From the NCBI GenBank assembly GCA_027353395.1, contig DAIEHU010000200.1, positions 1 to 5,450 on the forward strand: DNA of 5,450 bases, given 5' to 3'. The notes under the pieces were generated by a model that made no database searches, was not told the origin of the DNA, and was given only the letters and a program-made list of their open reading frames with translations. Shown piece by piece: positions 1 through 5,435 of this stretch (positions within the stretch are counted from its first letter, which is position 1; every line of letters starts with the position of its first letter). The DNA comes from Desulfobacteraceae bacterium (GTDB lineage: Bacteria; Desulfobacterota; Desulfobacteria; Desulfobacterales; Desulfosalsimonadaceae). The position numbers were made by a program, and so were the translations under genes.

Positions 1-34
1 CTTGCAAAATAATGAAATATAAGGGTCCAAACAG

Positions 35-43
35 TGATATATT
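35..43 (+). promoter_or_regulatory. Candidate extended -10 promoter for the lipoprotein-tetR unit
   Basis: The motif TG-A-TATATT fits an extended -10 element (TGnTATAAT with one mismatch). No good -35 box lies 16-18 nt upstream, which is tolerated in extended -10 promoters. Transcription would begin near position 50, giving a leader of about 75 nt before the ATG at 125. The region is AT-rich, so a chance match is quite possible. The upstream gene is not in the window, so read-through from it cannot be excluded. Confidence 0.3.
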
Positions 44-124
44 AAAATCATCTTGAACGCAATATGGAATTAGAAGATATCCTTCATGATTGCCGCGCCA
101 GACAAAACCCGGAGACGTTTTTAT

Positions 125-2542
125 ATGAACATGGTTAAATTTTTGCTGATGGTTGTGGCCTTTCCCGTTTTTATGGCCTCCTGTTCCGGCGGCGACGCGG
201 ATAGAGAAGCCGGAAACAATGACACACCGTATGCGCCAGGCGCATCCATTGACGCTGTCAGTTATCAGGATACGTATCCCATCGCGCTTCAAGTCCAGGG
301 GCTCTCCGGCGAGTGGGCCCGCGCCCATGACGGTCAATATCTGTCTTCCGGAATGAAGCGGCTTGCCGTCTATGTGCGCGGAGACAGCGCCACGATTGAT
401 AAAGTCCTCTTAAGTGACGGTGGAGGATACCAGGTTGAAGCGGTAAAGCAGGGAGATTCGTATCAGGCGGATTTCTATCTTAATGGCGACCGGCTCTATT
501 CAAGCGTGCTGGTTCAGGTTGTTCATAAAAACAAACGGGCTTCAAAAGAAAAGATTATTTTTAAAACAGTCAAGGAAAATGGCGGCGGCCAATTGATCCG
601 CGACGGCATCGGCATTCTGGCGTCCAACGACCTTCTGACAAAAAACAAGGATCAGCTGGCGCAAGCTATAGATCAATATATCACGGCGGCCTTTGACTGC
701 ATCAAAACTTCAAATGCCGGTCTCATATCGGCGCTGACCTACGGCGACAATAATCCGGATACGGTGGATGTCAATGTAACCGATTTTGAAGCCGTGAATG
801 ACGATGCTTATCCATCCGCCGTCATCCGCCTTGGATTTACGGTTTATGGCGTGAATCTTTCGGCTGCTCCGGTTGGTGCAACAGACATTATCACCGCCAA
901 AAACAACGACCTTTCTGTTGAGGCGGCCATCGCCATTGACGATCAGTGGAAAAACGGCGACAGAGGCTTTGTAATACGCTTTGTAAAACCGCCGGAAGTC
1001 AGGTTTAAAAATGATTTTTTTATGAAAAGCGTGATTGAGGAAAAAGTGGCCTCGGGTCTTACGATCATCGAACACGCCCCATTTGCGGCTGACCTTGAGC
1101 GGATTTTCAAAAACATTTCCCAATCGCGTCCATTGACCCTTATGGTAAACAACACGAACGTAGATTTGATCAGCTTGTTTGAAAAACAGAATATCGATCT
1201 TTCAAAATACCTGTTTTGGGATATTTACGGAAATCCTGACCAGACAACCGCCTCGGTTCTCGCCCTGAGCGCCGGAGGGGTGATCTTGGACAAGGATTCC
1301 GTTCACAACGGCCCTTCAAGCCCCGCCCCTGTGACCAGTCCGGATTTTAATAAAATTATAATTGACGCCTGCCAGCAAATGGCGGACAAGGCGTTTGAAA
1401 ATATCAAGCAGCGGTATGGCGGACTGATCAGCACCTTGTCCTACGGCGACGATGATTCTAAAACGCCGGATATCGTGATCAACATGATATCCATACGGGA
1501 TACGGATTATCCGGACAGAAAAAATGTCCGCGCGGATTTTACCATCAAGGACGTGGATCTGTCAGCGCTGAACCTTCTCGGATTTTCAGTGATCTATACC
1601 CGGAACAATGATCTCACCGTTGATGCGGATTTTGAGATGGCCTATGCGGAGGATGCGAACGGAAAGCATCTGTATCTGTCCGTGGAAGAAGTGGTTGGGA
1701 CGAGTTTTAAGGATTATTTTCTGGGTCAACGGGTGGTTGAGTCGCTGGCCTGTGACAGTTTGAAAAATGTGGAAAATGTGTCGGCGGACATTGATAAAGC
1801 CGTTTCGGAAATAGTTTTCAACATTGACCCTATCGGGTGCCCGCCTGGACTTGCGTTCCCGGATGTCCCGGCGGTATATTCCCCTTACAAATGGAACTTG
1901 AAACTGCCCCCAGGATACAATCTCAGACTTGCCGTATCCCAGGACATGCTGAACGGGATGCTGGAACGGCTGGTGGACAAAAAATTCGAGTGGGATTTAT
2001 ATGAGCTGCTATGCCCGGTTCTGGGCAAAAATTTCATCGGATTCGCGCGGGACAAAAACATTGATCAAAAAACCATCATGCAGTTTAGTGTGCCGCCTGT
2101 CTTGGACCTGCGCTCCTCACAGATAAATTTGGAAGCGGATGACGTGGTGATTGAATACCGGCTCGAAGGGGAGCCCCAGTGGCAGGCGTCGGTGGATATG
2201 GATCTTCTCTGCGAGGTCCGGGTGGTCAACCAGGCGCTTGCTTTCTATATCAGCACGGTTCCCGGGAACTGCCATTTCCATATCATGAAGGATAATGCCG
2301 GAAACCTCGGATTGTTGGATCATTCCAATCTGGTCAATGATATTGCCTGCCAGTTGCCGGTTATGCTCGGCGGATTTCCCGGAGATCCGGTTTTCACCAT
2401 TCCGCTTGATTCTCTAGAACCGTTTTTGGTATTAAATTATTATGAAAATCCACTTTCAATAACCGCGCAAAACGGATATCTGTACTTGGATGCGGATACA
2501 GCAGCCATTGAGTTTTCGATGTTAACCAAAAATACTTTTTAA
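125..2542 (+). CDS. Large predicted outer-membrane lipoprotein with tandem repeat modules, function unknown
   Basis: I do not recognise a named family. With the ATG at 125 the product has 805 residues. This start is preferred because GGAG (111-114) lies 10 nt upstream and it gives a compact signal peptide. An in-frame ATG at 86 would add 13 residues, and the ATG at 131 is also possible. The signal peptide has a short basic n-region, a hydrophobic core and the lipobox M-A-S-C with Cys20 as lipidation site. The +2 residue is Ser, so the default destination is the outer membrane. Residues about 39-152 are beta-rich and Ig-like. Residues about 181-332 and 412-565 are two divergent copies of one module (GLISALTYGD versus GLISTLSYGD; KNNDLSVEA versus RNNDLTVDA). 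Residues about 595-805 have alternating hydrophobic strands and an 'LAVSQDMLNGMLERL' helix that recall TULIP/BPI lipid-binding domains; this is a fold-level guess. Eight further cysteines could form periplasmic disulfides. It is followed after 2 nt by a TetR gene. The lipoprotein call is strong; the function is open. Confidence 0.85.
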   Translation: MNMVKFLLMVVAFPVFMASCSGGDADREAGNNDTPYAPGASIDAVSYQDTYPIALQVQGLSGEWARAHDGQYLSSGMKRLAVYVRGDSATIDKVLLSDGGGYQVEAVKQGDSYQADFYLNGDRLYSSVLVQVVHKNKRASKEKIIFKTVKENGGGQLIRDGIGILASNDLLTKNKDQLAQAIDQYITAAFDCIKTSNAGLISALTYGDNNPDTVDVNVTDFEAVNDDAYPSAVIRLGFTVYGVNLSAAPVGATDIITAKNNDLSVEAAIAIDDQWKNGDRGFVIRFVKPPEVRFKNDFFMKSVIEEKVASGLTIIEHAPFAADLERIFKNISQSRPLTLMVNNTNVDLISLFEKQNIDLSKYLFWDIYGNPDQTTASVLALSAGGVILDKDSVHNGPSSPAPVTSPDFNKIIIDACQQMADKAFENIKQRYGGLISTLSYGDDDSKTPDIVINMISIRDTDYPDRKNVRADFTIKDVDLSALNLLGFSVIYTRNNDLTVDADFEMAYAEDANGKHLYLSVEEVVGTSFKDYFLGQRVVESLACDSLKNVENVSADIDKAVSEIVFNIDPIGCPPGLAFPDVPAVYSPYKWNLKLPPGYNLRLAVSQDMLNGMLERLVDKKFEWDLYELLCPVLGKNFIGFARDKNIDQKTIMQFSVPPVLDLRSSQINLEADDVVIEYRLEGEPQWQASVDMDLLCEVRVVNQALAFYISTVPGNCHFHIMKDNAGNLGLLDHSNLVNDIACQLPVMLGGFPGDPVFTIPLDSLEPFLVLNYYENPLSITAQNGYLYLDADTAAIEFSMLTKNTF
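665..1120 (+). repeat. Protein-level tandem module, copy 1 (within the lipoprotein)
   Basis: This is the first copy of a module of about 150 residues. It starts with an amphipathic helix and continues into GLISALTYGD, then a valine-rich strand, a D-D-x-Y-P turn, an F-T-V-Y-G-V-N-L-S-A strand and KNNDLSVEA. It ends in a helical segment after a K-N-D-F-F turn. The second copy begins 234 residues later. Similarity is visible in the protein and not in the DNA, which points to an old duplication. The boundaries are approximate. Confidence 0.7.
1358..1819 (+). repeat. Protein-level tandem module, copy 2 (within the lipoprotein)
   Basis: This is the second copy of the same module. It keeps the order of landmarks: helix, GLISTLSYGD, a valine/isoleucine strand, a D-T-D-Y-P turn, F-T-I-K-D-V-D-L-S-A, RNNDLTVDA, then an F-K-D-Y-F turn and a final helix. 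A linker of about 80 residues rich in Ser, Pro and Thr near its end (S-S-P-A-P-V-T-S-P) separates it from copy 1, which suggests two independently folded domains. Confidence 0.7.
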
Positions 2543-2544
2543 AG

Positions 2545-3204
2545 ATGCCACATTGCACAAAAAAGCCCATGACCAGGGAACCAAAAACAAAAGCCGCCCT
2601 CATCGAGGCAGCCATAAAAATATTCGAACAAAAAGGGTTCCAACACGCACGGGTGTCTGATATCGTTTCGGCCGCAGGCGTCGCCCAGGGAACATTTTAT
2701 ATCTATTTTCGATCCAAGGAAGAGATTTTCCGGGAAAGCTGCAATGGCTTCATCAATCAGATCAAAGAGATGTTCATCCAGCGGACCAAGCATCTGTTTG
2801 ACGGCGACACCGCCGATGAAATCATCCGGAACCTTTATCAAGTCGTCAGCGACATAATTGATATTTATCAAAAAAATCTCGCCGTCGCCGGCCTGCTGTT
2901 CAGGGAGGGCATTGGCAACGGCAGGCTTTTCAAGGAAATATATGAGGATATCCTGTCTATTTTCTTATCTCTGATTGAAGAACAGATTAAAAAAGCGATG
3001 AGCAAAGGGTTTATGTCCATTGAAGATACTGAAATCGCATCCGTCCTGCTGTTCGGTCTGTTTGAAAGAAGCCTGTTTTATTTTATGCTGATCCATCAAA
3101 AAACCGATATTTCAAAGCTCAAACGGATTATCGTGGATTTTGTTTTAAAGGCATTATCGTTTGATTACAATAATCAATGCGCTTCCATGCCGCCAATAAG
3201 CTAA
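2545..3204 (+). CDS. TetR/AcrR-family transcriptional regulator
   Basis: The 219-residue length is normal for TetR regulators. Residues about 14-61 form the DNA-binding domain: a first helix (KAALIEAAIKIFEQKGF), then the helix-turn-helix with V-S-D-I-V-S-A-A-G-V-A-Q-G-T-F-Y-I-Y-F, and the typical 'F-x-S-K-E-E-I-F' that opens helix 4. The rest (about 65-205) is all helical, as in the ligand-binding and dimerisation domain; the ligand cannot be read from sequence. The start lies 2 nt after the lipoprotein stop codon, so the pair is probably one operon. No Shine-Dalgarno sequence precedes the ATG at 2545 or the next in-frame ATG at 2569, which fits translation by coupling to the upstream gene. 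TetR proteins usually repress their own operon or a neighbour when no ligand is bound; control of the lipoprotein is likely but inferred. The C-terminal tail after about residue 204 looks unstructured. Confidence 0.95.
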   Translation: MPHCTKKPMTREPKTKAALIEAAIKIFEQKGFQHARVSDIVSAAGVAQGTFYIYFRSKEEIFRESCNGFINQIKEMFIQRTKHLFDGDTADEIIRNLYQVVSDIIDIYQKNLAVAGLLFREGIGNGRLFKEIYEDILSIFLSLIEEQIKKAMSKGFMSIEDTEIASVLLFGLFERSLFYFMLIHQKTDISKLKRIIVDFVLKALSFDYNNQCASMPPIS

Positions 3205-3216
3205 AATACCCTCTGT

Positions 3217-3387
3217 ATGAGCCGCCAATCCGGCCAGATACCATCACTCCATCAACAATCCAACCGCGAATTAGCCATGCTCCTTAATAATCATGCGCCA
3301 ACCGGCACGCCCCTTGACCATCTCAAGGATTTTCTCAATAAACTATTCAGTTTAACAATAATTTCAATAAGATATTATTTTGGCTGA
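3217..3387 (+). CDS. Doubtful small ORF in the tetR-methyltransferase gap
   Basis: This is an open frame of 56 codons from ATG to TGA filling most of the gap after tetR. The N-terminal half is polar (many Gln, Ser, Asn) and the C-terminal half, from about residue 33, is more hydrophobic and could form a helix (L-D-H-L-K-D-F-L-N-K-L-F). No ribosome binding site precedes the ATG and the product resembles nothing I know. The frame may be accidental, because the stretch also contains the palindrome and promoter-like elements described separately. Confidence 0.12.
   Translation: MSRQSGQIPSLHQQSNRELAMLLNNHAPTGTPLDHLKDFLNKLFSLTIISIRYYFG
3312..3328. promoter_or_regulatory. Interrupted palindrome, possible operator
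   Basis: CCTTGA and TCAAGG form perfect 6-bp arms around the 5-nt centre CCATC. The 17-nt span is in the range of TetR-type operators. It sits between the tetR gene and the methyltransferase, about 25-60 bp upstream of the candidate promoter elements there. It could instead be a weak hairpin at the end of the tetR transcript, as ATTTTC follows it, but the stem is short and the T-run poor. No second copy was seen ahead of the lipoprotein gene, which weakens the autoregulation idea. Confidence 0.3.
3352..3378 (+). promoter_or_regulatory. Candidate sigma70-type promoter for the methyltransferase gene
   Basis: TTAACA (3352-3357, one mismatch to TTGACA) and TATTAT (3373-3378, one mismatch to TATAAT) are separated by 15 nt, slightly shorter than ideal. 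Transcription would begin near 3385, leaving a leader of roughly 45 nt before the ATG at 3431. The AT-rich context makes chance matches likely. TTGACC at 3392-3397 is an alternative -35, but it has no convincing -10 partner. Confidence 0.35.
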
Positions 3388-3430
3388 AATTTTGACCCAT
3401 ATCCAATTTTTTTACTGAACCAGTGCCCCC

Positions 3431-4240
3431 ATGACAGATTTAGAATTGAAAAAAATGATCCTGGACATGGTTTCAGGTTCTGAGATCAAATTGTCTCAAC
3501 AAGTAATCGAAAACGCCATCCACCGGCAATCCGGAACGCCAAAAAAACAAGTCCGCCTGGCTGTCAAGGCCCTGGTAACGGCATCAGAGCTGTTCTATTC
3601 CTATACTTACGGCGCTTCCTGCCTTGAGCCATCATTCCAGCGCCCCGTCAGGATATCAAGCGCCATTGTAGTCAAACCCTATAATATGGATTTTAACCAA
3701 AACCCTGATGATATCATCATCGACATATTTCCCGGCATTTCCTTTGGCTCCGGCGCGCATCCCACCACCCGCCTGTGTATCCAGGCGATTGAATACGCGC
3801 TCAAAAAAAAACAATTTATCAGCAACTTCACGGGGACACGAGTCCTGGATATCGGTACGGGCTCCGGGATACTCGCCATCGCGGCCCTGAGGCTGGGTAT
3901 TGAAAGCGGCGTGGGCGTGGACGCGGATGTCTGCGCGCGGTCTGAAGCCGTCAAGAATATCGCTATCAACGGGTATCCAGATAAAATCCGTATTTTCAGT
4001 GAATCAGAAACCATTGATTCCGTATTTTCATTGATCACCGCCAATCTCCGCTATCCGGACATCATGACGTTATACCCATTGATCGCCCGCTGCGCGGATA
4101 AAAACGGCATCGTCGTCATCTCCGGGCTGCGGCCCGAAGAAACCGATGCGGTGACGGAACGCTACACACAGCGTGAGTTTACCTGCGATTTTATGAAAGA
4201 GGAAAACGGATGGGCCTGTCTAATTTTTAAAAAAATATAA
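3431..4240 (+). CDS. PrmA-like SAM-dependent methyltransferase with a helix-turn-helix-like N-terminus
   Basis: The 269-residue product carries the catalytic core of the ribosomal protein L11 methyltransferase (PrmA) family. The family signature F-G-S-G-A-H-P-T-T is at residues 105-113. The SAM-binding loop V-L-D-I-G-T-G-S-G-I-L is at 138-148, the acidic V-D-A-D that contacts the SAM ribose region at 163-166, and the A-N motif at 204-205. I-S-G-L (230-233) and the terminal W-x-x-L-I-F-K-K match the PrmA ending. The first ~80 residues differ from the PrmA substrate-recognition domain. They contain helices, a K-K-Q-V-R-L-A-V-K-A-L-V helix and a S-E-L-F-Y-S-Y-T-Y-G hairpin, a pattern typical of a winged helix. 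The A-N motif continues as L-R-Y-P instead of the usual I-L-A-G. The substrate may therefore be a protein other than L11. No Shine-Dalgarno sequence precedes the ATG, yet an in-frame stop at 3416-3418 excludes a longer form. Family assignment is firm; the substrate is unknown. Confidence 0.88.
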   Translation: MTDLELKKMILDMVSGSEIKLSQQVIENAIHRQSGTPKKQVRLAVKALVTASELFYSYTYGASCLEPSFQRPVRISSAIVVKPYNMDFNQNPDDIIIDIFPGISFGSGAHPTTRLCIQAIEYALKKKQFISNFTGTRVLDIGTGSGILAIAALRLGIESGVGVDADVCARSEAVKNIAINGYPDKIRIFSESETIDSVFSLITANLRYPDIMTLYPLIARCADKNGIVVISGLRPEETDAVTERYTQREFTCDFMKEENGWACLIFKKI

Positions 4241-4261
4241 AAAAAACAGGATTTTATATTT
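4233..4261. other. AT-only inverted repeat over the methyltransferase stop codon
   Basis: AAATATAAAA and TTTTATATTT are perfect 10-bp arms with a 9-nt loop, and the TAA stop codon lies in the left arm. With only A-U pairs the RNA stem would be weak, and no separate T-run follows it, so it is not a convincing intrinsic terminator. It may assist 3'-end formation or simply reflect AT-rich spacer composition. Confidence 0.3.
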
Positions 4262-4277
4262 GAATACAACTTCTCTT

Positions 4278-4306
4278 TTGACATTCGGAATAAAATCATC
4301 AATACT
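4278..4306 (+). promoter_or_regulatory. Likely sigma70-type promoter for the HEAT-repeat gene
   Basis: A perfect TTGACA -35 box (4278-4283) is followed after the ideal 17 nt by AATACT (4301-4306, four of six matches to TATAAT). Transcription would begin around 4313, giving a leader of about 85 nt. This is the best promoter match in the window and suggests that the HEAT-repeat gene is transcribed independently of the methyltransferase. Confidence 0.55.
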
Positions 4307-4333
4307 CACATTTCTAATTTTCGATGTCCTCCT

Positions 4334-4339
4334 TATAAT
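4334..4339 (+). promoter_or_regulatory. Second candidate -10 box upstream of the HEAT-repeat gene
   Basis: This is a perfect TATAAT hexamer. The -35 position 17 nt upstream holds TTTCTA, only three of six matches, so it would be weak or activator-dependent. If used, transcription would start near 4346, about 50 nt before the ATG. Confidence 0.25.
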
Positions 4340-4384
4340 CAGCAAACAACGAAACCTTTTAAAATAAAACAAAAATACCAAATG

Positions 4385-4390
4385 AAAGGA
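4385..4390 (+). promoter_or_regulatory. Ribosome binding site that sets the HEAT-repeat gene start
   Basis: AAAGGA lies 6 nt before the ATG at 4397. An in-frame ATG at 4382 overlaps this site and has no Shine-Dalgarno sequence of its own, so 4397 is chosen as the start. Confidence 0.7.
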
Positions 4391-4396
4391 AAACCA

Positions 4397-5212
4397 ATGG
4401 ATTTACAAACATTGATGAACATACCCGCATGGGACTGGCCTGAAAATGCGGAATCCCTTATCCGAAAAACCCTCACGGGCAATGATGCGGATGCTTCCGA
4501 CCGGCTTCTGGCAGCGGAAATGGCGGGAGAGCCAACCGTCATGAATGATAAAATGGCGGATATCCTGCTTTCCATCGTTGGAAATAAAAACGAGACGGAT
4601 GACATGCGGTGCGCGGCTGTCATTTCGCTGGGACCGGCTCTTGAATATGCCGATACCATGGAATTTGATGATGAAGAGGATTTAATGATTTCCGAACCGG
4701 TATTTGAAAAAATTCAGCAGACCTTGCGCAGATTTTTTATGGATTCCGATGTTCATGAAGATGTGCGCCGCCGGATACTGGAAGCCTCCGTACGGGCTCC
4801 CCAGGACTGGCACCGCGATGCGGTACGGGCCGCATACATGAGCGACAACAAAGACTGGCGGCTTACGGCGGTTTTCTGCATGAGTTACATTGTGGGTTTT
4901 GAGAACCAGATTCTCGAATCCTTAAACAATGACGACCCGGATATTTTTTACGAGGCGGTTTGCGCTGCCGGCAATATGGGCGTGAAAAAGGCCTGGCCGC
5001 ATATCACCCGGATCATTTCTTCCCCAGGCGCCGACACTGATCTTCTGCTTGCCGCCATTGATGCGGTGGCGAGTATCCGGCCGGAGGAGGCCCATGACGT
5101 TATCGGGCACCTGGTTGATCACAAGGACCAGGATGTCGTGGATGCCGCCTGTGAAGCGCTCGGCATTGCCGATGCATTTTTAAGTGAAAACGATGACGAC
5201 GGTGACGAATAA
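4397..5212 (+). CDS. HEAT-repeat (alpha-solenoid) domain protein
   Basis: This is a 271-residue, apparently soluble cytoplasmic protein with no signal peptide or membrane segment. From about residue 34 to 262 it is built of paired helices with the small-residue spacing of HEAT repeats. Examples are M-R-C-A-A-V-I-S-L-G (70-79), V-R-R-R-I-L-E-A-S-V (123-132), W-R-L-T-A-V-F-C-M-S (154-163), F-Y-E-A-V-C-A-A-G-N-M-G (184-195), L-L-L-A-A-I-D-A-V-A-S-I (216-227) and V-V-D-A-A-C-E-A-L-G (247-256). Several are preceded by the D-x-D/D-P-D turn typical of such repeats. An acidic loop (E-F-D-D-E-E-D, 89-95) interrupts the early repeats and the protein ends in an acidic tail. HEAT solenoids usually act as protein-binding scaffolds; no catalytic residues are recognisable and the partner is unknown. 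It has its own promoter candidate and no operon partner within the window. Confidence 0.85.
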   Translation: MDLQTLMNIPAWDWPENAESLIRKTLTGNDADASDRLLAAEMAGEPTVMNDKMADILLSIVGNKNETDDMRCAAVISLGPALEYADTMEFDDEEDLMISEPVFEKIQQTLRRFFMDSDVHEDVRRRILEASVRAPQDWHRDAVRAAYMSDNKDWRLTAVFCMSYIVGFENQILESLNNDDPDIFYEAVCAAGNMGVKKAWPHITRIISSPGADTDLLLAAIDAVASIRPEEAHDVIGHLVDHKDQDVVDAACEALGIADAFLSENDDDGDE

Positions 5213-5255
5213 CCGGCAGGGTGATTTCGTCGAGAAAGGTGATCCTACCCGTTTT

Positions 5256-5302
5256 ATTCTTTTTTTCTCCCGCTGATTACCAGAAGCGGGAGAAAAAAGA
5301 AT
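5256..5302 (+). promoter_or_regulatory. Strong hairpin masking the start of the downstream small ORF
   Basis: Positions 5261-5274 pair perfectly with 5285-5298 (14 bp, eight of them the CTCCCGCT/AGCGGGAG core) around a 10-nt loop. After a single bulged T at 5260, four more pairs (5256-5259 with 5299-5302) extend the stem into the ATG at 5301. The T-run is on the 5' side and the A-run on the 3' side, on either strand. The structure therefore does not have the stem-then-U-tract order of an intrinsic terminator in either direction. The 3' arm contains GGGAG (5288-5292), a Shine-Dalgarno sequence 8 nt before the ATG. The pairing is certain from sequence; the regulatory role is inferred. Confidence 0.5.
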
Positions 5303-5435
5303 GCGCTCTGATTCCGGCATTTTTTCATTGACCGGCCCGGAAACGCTTTGGAAAGATTACCGGTCTGTACCGGCCTGCGGTCACTGCTCCGTCCTGTCCT
5401 GTGAAAACCAGTCCCGAATATACTTTGCAAAATAA
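5301..5435 (+). CDS. Possible small protein with a Cys cluster (44 codons)
   Basis: This short open frame has a good ribosome binding site (GGGAG at 5288-5292, 8 nt from the ATG) and closes with TAA. The product has no signal peptide or membrane segment. Three cysteines are grouped as A-C-G-H-C-S-V-L-S-C at residues 25-34, a C-x2-C-x4-C spacing that could bind metal or be redox-active. I do not recognise the family. It follows the HEAT-repeat gene by 88 nt on the same strand and could be read from the same transcript. The combination of Shine-Dalgarno, ATG and masking hairpin argues for a real gene; the small size and lack of any known relative argue against it. Confidence 0.35.
   Translation: MRSDSGIFSLTGPETLWKDYRSVPACGHCSVLSCENQSRIYFAK

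Noticed and set aside
73..85. GAAG-N5-CTTC ahead of the lipoprotein gene as a TetR operator.
   Set aside because: The arms are only 4 bp with a mismatched centre, which is within chance expectation, and it shares nothing with the palindrome at 3312-3328.
710..1155. Minus-strand open frames of 137 and 70 codons inside the lipoprotein gene.
   Set aside because: They lie fully antisense to a gene with a clear signal peptide and internal protein repeats, and show no recognisable domain.
2539..2871. A 110-codon minus-strand open frame over the start of tetR.
   Set aside because: It is antisense to the conserved TetR helix-turn-helix and has no recognisable domain or start signals.
5256..5302. 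The hairpin as a bidirectional rho-independent terminator.
   Set aside because: A terminator needs the U-run after the stem. Here the T-run precedes the GC stem and an A-run follows it on both strands, so the order is wrong either way.
5239..5331. A GTG-started reading of about 30 codons through the hairpin that could act as a leader peptide.
   Set aside because: It has no ribosome binding site and its Phe-rich stretch simply reflects the T-run of the hairpin arm.
1..5435. An 11-bp direct match, TTGCAAAATAA, at the left edge (2-12) and near the right edge (5425-5435), which could look like flanking repeats of an inserted element.
   Set aside because: A few 11-bp matches are expected by chance in 5.4 kb, there is no longer homology around them, and the genes between show no mobile or integrative functions.
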